This document shows, in pieces, positions 24,790 to 33,831 of a stretch of 64,000 bases of DNA (the stretch's first letter is position 1; the number at the start of each line of letters is the position of its first letter). Origin of the DNA: Planctomycetes bacterium ADurb.Bin069 (GTDB lineage: Bacteria > Planctomycetota > UBA8108 > UBA8890 > UBA8898); NCBI GenBank assembly GCA_002070955.1, contig MWEK01000010.1, positions 81,685 to 145,684 on the forward strand, read 5' to 3'. The notes beneath the pieces are model-generated. The model was not told the DNA's origin and ran no database searches. It saw only the letters and a program-made list of their open reading frames with translations. The translations under genes were made by a program, and so were the position numbers.

Positions 24790-26803
24790 CGCCGTGCAGG
24801 CTCTTCGCGCCGCTGAGTTTCGGCCAGAAGTAGCCGTAGCACATGATGCCGACGAAGCAGAACATGGGCACGATGAAGCCGCGCGACATGTCGTAGTGGT
24901 CCGCCACGGCGCCCATGACCTTCGGCAGCATGGCGCCGCCCACGATCCCCATGACGATATACGCCGAGGCGCCCTTCGCCCGGGATCCCAGCCCGAAGAT
25001 GCCGAGGGCGAAGATCGTGGGGAACATGATCGACATGAAGAAGTAGCTCACGAAGACGCACGCGACCGAGACCCAGCCGAGTTTCAGGAAGACCACCAGG
25101 CAGGCCGCCACGTTGATCGCCCCGTACAGGCCGACGACCTTGTGCGCCGCGAACCGCCGCAGGAGCCCCGCGCCCGTCACGCGGCCGATCAGGAAGCAGA
25201 TAAAGCCGAAGGAGGCGAGAAAGGAGGCCGCTCGGTCGCTGAGGCCGATGATCGAATCGTGGAAGGCGATCGCCTTCGGGTAGGCATCGTGGAGCAGGCG
25301 GCGGTTGATTTCGTGCAGGTTGATCTTCTTTTGCTTGTTGAGCTCGGATATGACCATTTCCTGCGAGAGCCTTCCGGCGTCCAGATCGGCCCGAAGCTGT
25401 TCCCGGCGCGTTTCCTGCGCCGCGTAGGCGTCGAGAAGGCGGCGGGTCTCCGCGCTCAGGCTCACACCGCTGAAGCGCTGCTCAGCGTAGAGCAGCTTCT
25501 CGGGGGCGACTTTCTTGGGGTCCTGTCTGACGATCTGGTTCAAGTCTCGCGCCAGGACGAGCGCCAGGGGCTTGGTCTCGGCGCCCGGCTTGTAGGCGGC
25601 GAGCTTCTCGCGCGCTTCGTCGCTCAGGGCGCCGTGCAGGAACGCGGATACCGGGTCCGCCTTGGTTTGCAGCGACTCCGCAAGGGCCGGCAGGTCTTCG
25701 AAGTCCGCGCGCTTGATCTTCGTGCGCACCTCGAACCACACGGCGGTCTTCTCGGTGAGCCACGTCTCAGGCAGCGCCGGCGGCTCGGCGACCATGTAAT
25801 TGATCAGGAAGCTGAAGATGCCCGCCTGGGCGGCGACGTAGAGGAACTGCGCCAGGGTTGCGCCGGAGAAATGGTCGTGCGACCAGACGTTGTGGGTGGC
25901 GATGCGCTTGGACACGCCCACGAGGCGGATGGCCGCCGCCGCGAAGGCCACCGCCGCGGCCGCGCCCAGGATGTCGAAGCGCGATCCGTAGCCGAGCGTG
26001 TCGAAGATCAGCCAGAAGATCATGCCGAAGATGCCGATCAGGACGGTCGTATTGGCCAGAAGCAGGCCATAGGTGCGCCACCGGTTTATGGTGCGTTCCT
26101 TCGGGGCCGCTCCGGCGTCCTTGGCGTCCGCGCCGTTCTTGTTGTCGATGTGGTAGTCGTCCTCGGCCTTGACGTCGGGGACCGGGGCGTAGAAGAAGAT
26201 CACGGCCAGGATCAGCACGACCACTCCGACGCCCGCGTAGGGAATCCAAAGGGTCTCCGAGCCCGTGCTCTGGCCCAGGGCGTCCTGGCCGTAGAAGAAA
26301 AGCCCGCCCGCGATGGGGCCCAGGATCCAACCGACGCCGTTGCAAGACTGGGCGAGGTTGATGCGTGTCGCGGCGTAGCGCGGCGGCCCCAGGACCGTCG
26401 TATAGGGATTGGCCACCGTTTCGAGGAAGGTCAGGCCGGAGGCCACGACGCAGACGCCGAGCAGGAAGGCCCAGAAGGCCGCGATATTCGCCGCCGGAAT
26501 GAACCAGAAGCCGCCCACGGAGACGAGGAGGAGCCCGGCGATGATGCCGCCTTTGTAGCCGAGCCGCGTCGCCAGCCAGCCGGCGGGAAGGGACATCAGG
26601 AAGTAGCCCATCCAGTGCGCGAACTGCACCCATGCCGATTGCGACAGGGTCAGGTTCAGCTCGTCCTGAAAGTGCTTGTCCATGACGTCGATCATGCCGT
26701 TGCAGAACCCCCAGAGGAGGAAGAGCGAGCTCACCAGAATAAAGGTGAGCATCACGTTCCGGCCGTCCTTCAAGACGAACATGTTCTGCTGTCGGTCGCT
26801 CAT
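24785..26803 (-). CDS. FucP-like sugar:H+ symporter (MFS) with a large inserted loop
   Basis: A 672-residue major facilitator transporter resembling the L-fucose permease family: LFLLWGFCNGMIDVM, FAHWMGYFLMSLPAGWLATRLGYKGGI, FLETVANPYTTVLGP and RINLAQSCNGVGWILGP are typical FucP motifs. FucP itself has about 440 residues. The excess is a charged, helical insertion of about 180 residues (about 338-519) between the seventh and eighth membrane segments, on the periplasmic side if topology follows FucP. A shorter charged linker separates the two six-helix halves. The substrate is probably a deoxyhexose or pentose, consistent with the nearby glycosidases and isomerase-like proteins. A strong promoter lies 70 nt upstream. 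Confidence 0.88.
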   Translation of the reverse strand: MSDRQQNMFVLKDGRNVMLTFILVSSLFLLWGFCNGMIDVMDKHFQDELNLTLSQSAWVQFAHWMGYFLMSLPAGWLATRLGYKGGIIAGLLLVSVGGFWFIPAANIAAFWAFLLGVCVVASGLTFLETVANPYTTVLGPPRYAATRINLAQSCNGVGWILGPIAGGLFFYGQDALGQSTGSETLWIPYAGVGVVVLILAVIFFYAPVPDVKAEDDYHIDNKNGADAKDAGAAPKERTINRWRTYGLLLANTTVLIGIFGMIFWLIFDTLGYGSRFDILGAAAAVAFAAAAIRLVGVSKRIATHNVWSHDHFSGATLAQFLYVAAQAGIFSFLINYMVAEPPALPETWLTEKTAVWFEVRTKIKRADFEDLPALAESLQTKADPVSAFLHGALSDEAREKLAAYKPGAETKPLALVLARDLNQIVRQDPKKVAPEKLLYAEQRFSGVSLSAETRRLLDAYAAQETRREQLRADLDAGRLSQEMVISELNKQKKINLHEINRRLLHDAYPKAIAFHDSIIGLSDRAASFLASFGFICFLIGRVTGAGLLRRFAAHKVVGLYGAINVAACLVVFLKLGWVSVACVFVSYFFMSIMFPTIFALGIFGLGSRAKGASAYIVMGIVGGAMLPKVMGAVADHYDMSRGFIVPMFCFVGIMCYGYFWPKLSGAKSLHGA

Positions 26804-26872
26804 GGGGTCACACCTCGCGGGGCTTCTTCAACGTGGACATCGGACGGGCCGCCTGCCGTTGCATAGCCCGTT

Positions 26873-26901
26873 ATCGTAGTGGGCGGCGCGGTGATCGTCA
26901 A
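26873..26901 (-). promoter_or_regulatory. Promoter of the FucP-like transporter
   Basis: TTGACG (26896-26901) and TACGAT (26873-26878) on the minus strand, 17 nt apart. Confidence 0.6.
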
Positions 26902-26951
26902 TCGGCCGCGCGCCGGAGCGCGGAGTGGACGAATTGCTCGTGCGCGCGGGC

Positions 26952-29900
26952 CTAGGGCATCGGCGCTAGGGTGAACTCCCGGATCTCGCCGAAACGGGAG
27001 ATGCCCTCGGCCTCCAGTTGGAGCGCGACGCGCGCCGGGCCCGCCAGGCTCTCGGCGAGCACGAACTCGCCGAAGTCGGCATCGGCCAGGTAAGGCGTCC
27101 GCGCCGGGAGCGGCCGCCTGACGGCGATCTCCGACCCATGGCCCGCGGCGAGGAACACGCCGCCGCGCGCGCCGGCTTCGGCCGGCGGCAGCCACTCGGC
27201 CTCCTGGGTGTTGCCGGCGGAGACGCGCAGCGCCACGGGTTTCGCCGCCGCCACCTCGATGCGCCCGCCGCGCGGGACCGCGACCCACGCGCCGCTCCGG
27301 TCTTGAATTTCGACGCGGTTGAACTCCCCATTGAGGTATTTGGGCGGGTTGCGGCCGTTCAGCGGCGTGTTGCCGGCGGCCAGCGGCGGCGCGTTCGCCG
27401 ACGTGGCGCCCGTCCCCGCGGTCTTGACGCCGAGCAGGAGGCCGCGCGCGGCGGCCTCGGCGTAGGCGGCCTTGCCCTCGTGGAAGGCGAGGCGCCAGTA
27501 GCCGCCCGCGTGCGCGTCGCGGTCGACGACGATCCACGTGTCCGGCGTGCGCGCCGCGCGCGGCGTCTTGAGGCGCGGCGCGTAGGCCGCGGCGTGCAGC
27601 GCCGCCGGCCGCGGCGTGCCGTCGGGGTTGCAGATGCCGAAGTCGCTGCGCTCGTCGACCCGATAGCCGCCCGGCCACCACCACGGCGCGGTCCCGTGGG
27701 CCCCGGCCGCGAGCACCGTGCGGTAGAAGATCTCGTGATACTCGGCCTGGCGCGCGATGGCGGCTTCGTCGGGCCGCATGGCGTCGCGGTCCCAGACGCT
27801 CTGGCCGAACTCGGCCCAGAGGATCGGCTTGCCGCCCGTGGTGAAGGCGACGTAGCGGGTGATGAAGCCCGCGGCGTCCTCGCCGTCGCGCCCCGGCGGG
27901 ATGGAATAGCCCTCGGGGCAGATGAAATCGATGTGCTTCACCGTCGCCGTCAGCGTGAAATCGTGAGGCAGCGTGTTGCCCTGCCTGAAGCTCACCAGAT
28001 GCCGCGGATCGCAGGCGCGCAGGGCGCGCGTGGCGTCGTTCCACGCCCGGCTCATGCGGTCGTCCATGAAGCGCCGGTAGGCGGCCACCATGATCCGCCA
28101 GGGGCCGTCGCTGCCCAGCTCCCGGTCGGAGGGCGCGGCGACGGCTTCCCCGCGGCGCGGCACCTCCCGCCCCCAGTCCCGCTCGGCCGCCTCGATGGAG
28201 CCGTAACGCTCGACGATCCAGTTTTCCCAGTCGCGATCCCAGCGCTGACGCTGGGTGCTGCCGAAGACCCAGTTGCCCGGCTCCCAGATGGTGTCGTAAG
28301 CGAAGAGCGCCGTGTTGTCCGCGAGATTCCCCGCCGCAACGATGGCGCGCACGGCCCGCTCGTCGAAGCCGAGAGGGGAGGCGGCGCCCAGATAGGCGAA
28401 GACCTTGATATCGCGCCGGCCGCAGCGGTCGAGGAAGTCCAAGACGTTCCTGATATGCGCGACGCCGGGCAGTTGGATGGCGACCATGTTCATGCCGAGC
28501 GCCGCGACGCGCGCCAGGTCGTCCTCCACTTCGTCGGGATCGTAATAGCCGCGGGTGAGCCAGCCCGTTCCGTAGTCCCGGGTATCCAGCCCGGCGACAT
28601 ATCGCGGCCAGAAGTTGACGCCCACGGGGTACCACTTCTTCCCCCGCAGCCGGAAGTCGCCGCCCGCAACGGTCACATACTCCTCGGCGGCCGGCGCCGC
28701 CCGCGGGAGGACGACGATGGCGTGCTCGATGGCGTCGAGCACCGCGGCGCGGCTCCGAAGCTCGACCTTGACGGCGTAGCGCCCCTCCCCGAGGTTTTCG
28801 ACGGGGCGCGGAGGACGCACCACCGCCCGTGTGCCGGCCGCCGCGACGGCCGCGATCTCCGCGCTGAACACCGCCGCGGCTCCGTCCGGCGGAGACACCG
28901 TGAAGCGTACTTGGACGTCCTTTTCCAACGCGCCCGCGTTGACGACCTCGGCCCCGAGCGCCACGGGTTCGCCCGGCCGGTAGGCGAAGGCCTCCGCGCC
29001 GGCTTCGCGCAAGAACCGGCATTCCCGGCTGAGAAAGCGCGCCAGGCCCGCGACCGTTTCTCGGAGACCCGCGTCGAAGGCGGCGGGGCTCCACGCCTCC
29101 GGATCGTTGATCCCGACGCACGCGATCACGGCGCCCTTGTAGGGCGGCGCGTGGTGGTAGAGCGCCCAGGCGGGGACGGCGCCGTCCTCCGCGGCCCGGC
29201 TCGACGCGAGCGGATAGCGCATCAGACGCCACTTGGCGTCGGCGCCGAACCCCTTGCCCGCGGGGCGCGCGAAGGGCCGGAAGGTCTTGGCGATGCCGGA
29301 CGGCGCCTGCGGCGCGTCGCCGTAGAGCTTGTACGGCGGCCACACGGACTCGATGGGCGGGAGCGCGCCCGTCTCGAAGGTCAGGCCCGCGAAGGGGTTC
29401 GGGGCGGTGCCCACCTCGGCGACCCAGAACTTGTGCGGCCCGCCGTCGACCCGGGGCGTGTGGCTCGCCGAGACGCCGAGAACGATGCGCGCGACCCGCG
29501 CCGGGTCGCAGCGGTCGCCCGCGCTCCCGCGGCTTCCCGCGGTGGGGGAGTCGAACCAGTAGTGAAAATCCTCGGGACTCAGCGTGAAGCGCTTCCAGGC
29601 CGGCTCCAGCGTAATCGTTGCGATCCAGCGCGAGCCGTCTTCCTCGTTGAGCTCGATGGCGAGCTGCGGGGTGCGCCCGTCGCCCCGCGCCCAAAGGCAC
29701 AAAAGCTCGTGTCCCTCGGCGAACATGCGCGGGAGCGCCGGCGAGCCGCACGTGAACCAACCGCTGAGCCGCTCCATGGACACGGCCAGACAGTTCCCCT
29801 TGCCGCCGGGGGCGCCGGCCTCGCGGGCGAGCCGCGCCGGCAGCGCGGGATCGTTGGTGGCGCGCGTCCAGGTCCGGAGGGCGGCCTCGTCCTCGAAGTC

Positions 29901-30344
29901 GAGCACCACGCGCGCGGCGGCGATGGTCTGAAGCTCGGCGACGATGCCCGCGCGGTCGATCCAGCCGCCGCGGAGGCGCCACACCGGATTTTGGAAGGGC
30001 GGGCCGCCCAAGAGGAGCAGCTTGCCGCCCCGCTCCAGGTAGGCCGCCAAAGGCGCGAATCCCTGGGCGGGATAGGAGCGCGCGTTGGGAATCACGTAAA
30101 GGGAGAGCGCCGCGTGCGCGCGCCCGTCGCAGGCGGCGGCGCCGTCCAGCAGCGCGACCTCGCCGCCCAAGCCGTTCCGGAAGCTTTCCGCCAGCCGCGC
30201 CGGCAGGGTCGCGTCGCCGCCGGGGAGGGTTTCGCTGAAGATGCCGATCTTCAGCGCGGCGGCGGCGGCTCCCGCCGGAGCCGCGAGAAGGAGCGCGGGC
30301 GCAAGGCGCAGCGCGAGCACGAAGCACCGTCTCTTATTCGTCAT
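26952..30344 (-). CDS. Exported glycoside-hydrolase-like (beta/alpha)8 protein
   Basis: A 1,130-residue protein with a signal peptide (LALRLAPALLLAAPAGAAAAA). The first 220 residues look like a glutamine-amidotransferase-like or beta-galactosidase trimerisation-type fold (IPNARSYPAQGFAPLAAYLERGGKLLLLGGP). A beta-sandwich (DFEDEAALRTW...) follows. From about residue 560 a clan GH-A-like barrel begins (KKWYPVGVNFWPRYVAG), with candidate catalytic Glu residues in DTIWEPGNW and ILWAEFGQSVW and an APWWWPGGY segment. The C-terminus is beta-rich. The combination points to cleavage of plant or algal glycans; the exact family and substrate were not identified. It is preceded by a strong promoter and lies downstream of gnd on the same strand. 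Confidence 0.7.
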   Translation of the reverse strand: MTNKRRCFVLALRLAPALLLAAPAGAAAAALKIGIFSETLPGGDATLPARLAESFRNGLGGEVALLDGAAACDGRAHAALSLYVIPNARSYPAQGFAPLAAYLERGGKLLLLGGPPFQNPVWRLRGGWIDRAGIVAELQTIAAARVVLDFEDEAALRTWTRATNDPALPARLAREAGAPGGKGNCLAVSMERLSGWFTCGSPALPRMFAEGHELLCLWARGDGRTPQLAIELNEEDGSRWIATITLEPAWKRFTLSPEDFHYWFDSPTAGSRGSAGDRCDPARVARIVLGVSASHTPRVDGGPHKFWVAEVGTAPNPFAGLTFETGALPPIESVWPPYKLYGDAPQAPSGIAKTFRPFARPAGKGFGADAKWRLMRYPLASSRAAEDGAVPAWALYHHAPPYKGAVIACVGINDPEAWSPAAFDAGLRETVAGLARFLSRECRFLREAGAEAFAYRPGEPVALGAEVVNAGALEKDVQVRFTVSPPDGAAAVFSAEIAAVAAAGTRAVVRPPRPVENLGEGRYAVKVELRSRAAVLDAIEHAIVVLPRAAPAAEEYVTVAGGDFRLRGKKWYPVGVNFWPRYVAGLDTRDYGTGWLTRGYYDPDEVEDDLARVAALGMNMVAIQLPGVAHIRNVLDFLDRCGRRDIKVFAYLGAASPLGFDERAVRAIVAAGNLADNTALFAYDTIWEPGNWVFGSTQRQRWDRDWENWIVERYGSIEAAERDWGREVPRRGEAVAAPSDRELGSDGPWRIMVAAYRRFMDDRMSRAWNDATRALRACDPRHLVSFRQGNTLPHDFTLTATVKHIDFICPEGYSIPPGRDGEDAAGFITRYVAFTTGGKPILWAEFGQSVWDRDAMRPDEAAIARQAEYHEIFYRTVLAAGAHGTAPWWWPGGYRVDERSDFGICNPDGTPRPAALHAAAYAPRLKTPRAARTPDTWIVVDRDAHAGGYWRLAFHEGKAAYAEAAARGLLLGVKTAGTGATSANAPPLAAGNTPLNGRNPPKYLNGEFNRVEIQDRSGAWVAVPRGGRIEVAAAKPVALRVSAGNTQEAEWLPPAEAGARGGVFLAAGHGSEIAVRRPLPARTPYLADADFGEFVLAESLAGPARVALQLEAEGISRFGEIREFTLAPMP

Positions 30345-30363
30345 GGTTTCTGTCCTCGCCGCT

Positions 30364-30393
30364 ACTATAGGTGGACGCGGCGGACGGCGTCAA
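30364..30393 (-). promoter_or_regulatory. Promoter of the GH-A-like gene
   Basis: TTGACG (30388-30393) and TATAGT (30364-30369) on the minus strand, 18 nt apart; start codon 19 nt further downstream. Confidence 0.6.
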
Positions 30394-30453
30394 CCGCGGC
30401 GAGCCGGAGACGCGCGGCGCACGGGAAAGGCCGCCGCGCGCGGGGCGCGCGGC

Positions 30454-31905
30454 TCACACCGTGTAGGTCGACGCCGCCGTTTCGCCGCCCCGCCCCGTCC
30501 AGTTGGTGTGGAAGAATTGGCCGCGCGGCTTGTCGACCCGCTCGTAGGTGTGGGCGCCGAAGTAGTCGCGCTGCGCCTGGAGCAGGTTCGCCGGCAGGCG
30601 CTCGTGGCGATAGGAGTCGTAATAGGCCAGCGCCGAGGTCATGGCGGGCGCCGGGATCCCCAGCGCGACGGCGGTGGATGCGACGCGGCGCCAGCTCGTC
30701 TGGGCGTTCGTCACCGCCTCCTTGAAGAACGGGTCCAACAGCAGGTTCGGAAGGTCCGGGGCGCGGTCGAAGGCCGCCTTGATCTTGTCAAGAAACACGG
30801 ACCTGATAATGCACCCCCCGCGCCACATGAGCGCGATGCCGCCGTAGTTGAGGTTCCAGCCGTAGTCCTTGGCGGCGGCGCGCATGAGCTGGTAGCCCTG
30901 GGCGTAGCTGGCGATCTTGGAGGCGTAGAGCGCGCGCCTGAGATCGTCGACGAAAGATGCCTTGCGGCCCGCGAATCGCGCCCGAGGCTTCGGGAGCACC
31001 GCCGACGCCGCGACGCGCTCCTCCTTCATAGCCGAAAGGCAGCGGGCGAACACGGCCTCGCTGATCAGGGTCAGCGGCTGGCCGGCGTCCAGCGCGGCGA
31101 TGACGGTCCACTTGCCCGTGCCCTTCTGGCCCGCCGCGTCGAGGATCAGGTCGATGACCTCCTCGCCCTCCTCGTTCTTGTAGGCCAGGATGTCCCGGGT
31201 GATCTCGATCAGGTAGGACTCCAGTTCGCCCCGGTTCCACTCCGCGAAGACCGCGTGCATGTCGGCGTTGCTCAGGCCGAGAGCCGCGCGCAACAGGTGG
31301 TACGTCTCGCAGATGAGCTGCATGTCGCCGTATTCGATGCCGTTGTGGACCATCTTGACGAAGTGCCCGGCGCCGTTCTCCCCGACCCAGTCGCAGCACG
31401 GCTGCCCATCGCCGGTCTTGGCGGCGATCGCCTGGAAGATCGGTTTGACGTGGGGCCATGCGGCGGGCGATCCGCCCGGCATGATCGAGGGCCCGAGGAG
31501 CGCGCCTTCCTCTCCGCCCGAGACGCCCGTGCCGATGTAGAGCTTGCCGTCCTGCTCCACGCGGGCCGTGCGGCGGGCGGTGTCGGGGAAGTGCGAGTTG
31601 CCGCCGTCGATCAGGATGTCGCCGGGCGCCAGATGCGGCAGCAGCTCCTCGATGAGCTCGTCCACGGCGCTCCCGGCCTTCACCATCATCATGACGATGC
31701 GCGGCGACCGGAGGCTGGCGCACAGCTCCGCGATGGAGCGGCAGCCGATGATGTTCTTGCCCTTGCCGCGGCCTTCCAGGAACTTGTCCACCTTGGCGAT
31801 CGTGCGGTTGTAGACCGCGACGGTGAAGCCCTTGCTCTCCATGTTGAGAACGAGGTTCTCGCCCATCACGGCCAGGCCGATCAAACCGATTTGTCCCTTG
31901 CCCAT
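30454..31905 (-). CDS. gnd: 6-phosphogluconate dehydrogenase, decarboxylating
   Basis: Gnd oxidises 6-phosphogluconate to ribulose 5-phosphate with NADP+ in the pentose phosphate pathway. The 483-residue length matches the long (E. coli-type) form. Visible motifs are the dinucleotide site IGLIGLAVMGENL, VYNRT for NADP binding, ILIDGGNS, GTGVSGGEEGAL and GAGHFVKMVHNGIEYGDMQ with the catalytic Lys, then GTGKWT and a C-terminal IIRSVFLDKI. GGAG precedes the ATG. It has its own promoter and is divergent from the heme operon. It would feed pentoses from the neighbouring sugar genes into central metabolism, but that functional link is inference. Confidence 0.97.
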   Translation of the reverse strand: MGKGQIGLIGLAVMGENLVLNMESKGFTVAVYNRTIAKVDKFLEGRGKGKNIIGCRSIAELCASLRSPRIVMMMVKAGSAVDELIEELLPHLAPGDILIDGGNSHFPDTARRTARVEQDGKLYIGTGVSGGEEGALLGPSIMPGGSPAAWPHVKPIFQAIAAKTGDGQPCCDWVGENGAGHFVKMVHNGIEYGDMQLICETYHLLRAALGLSNADMHAVFAEWNRGELESYLIEITRDILAYKNEEGEEVIDLILDAAGQKGTGKWTVIAALDAGQPLTLISEAVFARCLSAMKEERVAASAVLPKPRARFAGRKASFVDDLRRALYASKIASYAQGYQLMRAAAKDYGWNLNYGGIALMWRGGCIIRSVFLDKIKAAFDRAPDLPNLLLDPFFKEAVTNAQTSWRRVASTAVALGIPAPAMTSALAYYDSYRHERLPANLLQAQRDYFGAHTYERVDKPRGQFFHTNWTGRGGETAASTYTV

Positions 31906-31985
31906 GAAGCTCCGCCTTTCAGTAATCGCCGCTCGGCCCGTTGTCGGCGGCCCGGCGCCCGGATCGCCGACGGAATCGCCTCCCT

Positions 31986-32014
31986 ATCGTTAATGAGGCT
32001 GCAGCGCTTGTCAA
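31986..32014 (-). promoter_or_regulatory. Promoter of gnd
   Basis: A perfect TTGACA (32009-32014, minus strand) with AACGAT (31986-31991) after 17 nt; about 80 nt before the gnd start. Confidence 0.5.
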
Positions 32015-32026
32015 GAGGGTGCGCGC

Positions 32027-32055
32027 TGGATCGCGGCCCGCGCGGGCGCTATCAT
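32027..32055 (+). promoter_or_regulatory. Possible promoter of the heme operon
   Basis: TGGATC (32027-32032) and TATCAT (32050-32055) spaced 17 nt; the lipoprotein gene starts at 32090. The -35 box is weak. Confidence 0.4.
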
Positions 32056-32089
32056 TGCCTACCGTGGCAGGCATGCGGAGAGTCGATCG

Positions 32090-32986
32090 ATGAGAACCGG
32101 GAGCCCGCGGGGCGCATTGGGCGCCTGGCCGCTGCTCTTACTCCTCGCGGCGGGTTGCGGACGTTCCGCGCCGCCGCCCGGCGGGGACGGGCGCCTGACG
32201 GCGTTCGCGACGATCGGACCCGTCGCCTGGGCCGTCGAGCGCATCGCGGGGCCGCGCGCACGGGTCGAACTGCTCGTGCCGGGCGGCCAGTCCCACGAGG
32301 CCTTTGCGCCGGCGCCGCGGCAGATCGAGGATCTCACGCGCGCGGCGGTGTGGTTTCGGACCGTGCTGCCCTTCGAGGAGGCGTTGAGCGCGCGGATTGC
32401 GCGGGCGGCGCCGCATTTGCGCATCGTCGATGTCACCGCCGGCGTGCGTATGCGCCCGGCGGAGGCGCACGGGCACGAGGGCGGGGAGCACGCCGAGGGA
32501 GTCGACATTCACGTGTGGCTCGATCCGCAAAACATGAAGATCCACGCCCGGGCGATCTGCGAGACGCTGTGCGCCCTGGCGCCGTCCGGCGCGGAGCAGT
32601 TCCGCGCCAACGCCGCGGCCCTCGCGTCCGAGCTCGACGCCGTCGATGCCGCCATCGCGGCGCAATTGGCGCCCTGCAAGGGCGCTAGCATGTACGTGTT
32701 CCACCCCGCCTTCGGGTACTTCGCCGACCGCTACGGGCTGGTGCAGCGGGCCATCGAGGTCGAGGGCAAGGAGCCGACGCCGCGGCAGCTCGCCGCGCTC
32801 GTCGCCCGGGCGCGCGCGGACGGCGTGCGGACGGTGTTCGTCCAGGCGCAGTACCCGGCCCGCGGCGCAAGGCACATCGCCGCGTCGATCGGCGCCGAGG
32901 TGGCCGAGCTCGACCCGACGGCGCGGGACTACATCGCCAATCTCGAAGGAATGGCGGCGCTGCTGCGCGCGGCGCTGGCGCCCTAA
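32090..32986 (+). CDS. Metal ABC transporter substrate-binding lipoprotein (ZnuA-like)
   Basis: A 298-residue lipoprotein (PLLLLLAAGC lipobox, Cys23) of the cluster A-I metal-binding proteins that capture Zn2+ or Mn2+ in the periplasm. It has TIGPVAWAVERIAG, the first ligand-like His in GGQSHEAFAPAPRQ, a His-rich loop (AHGHEGGEHAEG), DIHVWLDPQN with the second His, VFHPAFGYFADRYGL with the third, and a late DPT motif. The permease and ATPase genes that normally accompany it are not in the window. Instead it lies 32 nt before hemX and heads the heme operon, which might link metal supply to heme synthesis (for example to a zinc-dependent porphobilinogen synthase); this is inference. Confidence 0.85.
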   Translation: MRTGSPRGALGAWPLLLLLAAGCGRSAPPPGGDGRLTAFATIGPVAWAVERIAGPRARVELLVPGGQSHEAFAPAPRQIEDLTRAAVWFRTVLPFEEALSARIARAAPHLRIVDVTAGVRMRPAEAHGHEGGEHAEGVDIHVWLDPQNMKIHARAICETLCALAPSGAEQFRANAAALASELDAVDAAIAAQLAPCKGASMYVFHPAFGYFADRYGLVQRAIEVEGKEPTPRQLAALVARARADGVRTVFVQAQYPARGARHIAASIGAEVAELDPTARDYIANLEGMAALLRAALAP

Positions 32987-33018
32987 GGGCGGCCGCGGGC
33001 CGCGGGGAGAGCGCGACG

Positions 33019-33831
33019 ATGGAGCAAGCCGCACGACTGCTGGCGGGGTTCCTGCCCGCCGCCTACGCGATCGTCTGGTGCCTCTACGCGGGGCTGCTCG
33101 CCGGCGACTGCTCCGCCGCCTTCAAGAAAACCGCGTTCCGCGCCCTGGCGGCCCTGGCGGCGCTGCACTTTCTAGCCCTCGGCTGCCGCGCCGTGGCGCT
33201 GGACCGCTGCCCGCTCATCGGCGGCTTGGAACTGGTGTCCTTTCTGGCCTTCGCGATCACCGTCATCCACCTCATCGTCGAACGGCTGACGGGGTACCAG
33301 ACGCCGGGCATCGCGGCGCTGGGGCTCGCCCTCGTGCTCCAGACGATCGCGTCTTCGTTCTGGGGGTACGAGCATGGAGCGGATCAGAGACTGCGTCCGT
33401 GGGCGGTGCACCTCCACGCCGGCCTGGGCATCGGCGGCCACGCCGGGTTTCTGACGGGCGCGACCTACGCGCTGGTGTACCTGACCCTGTACCGGCAGAT
33501 CAAGACGCGCCGGCTCGGCCGGTTGTGGGAGCGGCTCCCGCCCCTGGAGACCATGCAGCGGATGAGCGTCTGGGCGCTCCGCCTGGGCCTGTGCTCCCTT
33601 ACCGCCGCGATCGCGATCGGACTGGCGCGGGCGTGGCGGGATGGGCTCAACCCGCAACCGCTCTGGACCAGCGGCGTGAGCTGGCTCCTTTTCGGAGCGC
33701 TGCTGGGCATCGGACGGCGCCTGCCCCTGAGCGGCATGCGCTTCGCCGCCGCGGCCGCCTGCGCGGCACTGGTGGATCTCGTGCTTCTGGTTTTCACGGA
33801 ATACCTCCACGGGAGGCATCTGGGGCTCTGA
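33019..33831 (+). CDS. Cytochrome c assembly/HemX-type membrane protein
   Basis: A 270-residue integral membrane protein with about eight hydrophobic segments, of the CcsA/HemX family (cytochrome c assembly protein family). The family hallmark region is here as WAVHLHAGLGIGGHAGFLTGATYALVYLTLY, including His residues that can ligate heme. In Bacillus, HemX precedes or follows hemA and lowers glutamyl-tRNA reductase levels; in other bacteria CcsA moves heme for cytochrome c maturation. Position immediately before hemA, with the stop and start codons overlapping (TGATG), fits the HemX role. GGGGAGAG precedes the ATG. Confidence 0.8.
   Translation: MEQAARLLAGFLPAAYAIVWCLYAGLLAGDCSAAFKKTAFRALAALAALHFLALGCRAVALDRCPLIGGLELVSFLAFAITVIHLIVERLTGYQTPGIAALGLALVLQTIASSFWGYEHGADQRLRPWAVHLHAGLGIGGHAGFLTGATYALVYLTLYRQIKTRRLGRLWERLPPLETMQRMSVWALRLGLCSLTAAIAIGLARAWRDGLNPQPLWTSGVSWLLFGALLGIGRRLPLSGMRFAAAAACAALVDLVLLVFTEYLHGRHLGL

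Noticed and set aside
29540..29570. A tRNA T-arm-like string (GGTTCGACTCC on the minus strand)
   Set aside because: It lies inside the GH-A-like coding sequence and no acceptor or anticodon arm can be formed around it.
27018..30725. A 1,235-residue plus-strand frame over the GH-A-like gene and the end of gnd
   Set aside because: Shadow of minus-strand genes with a signal peptide, promoter and enzyme motifs.
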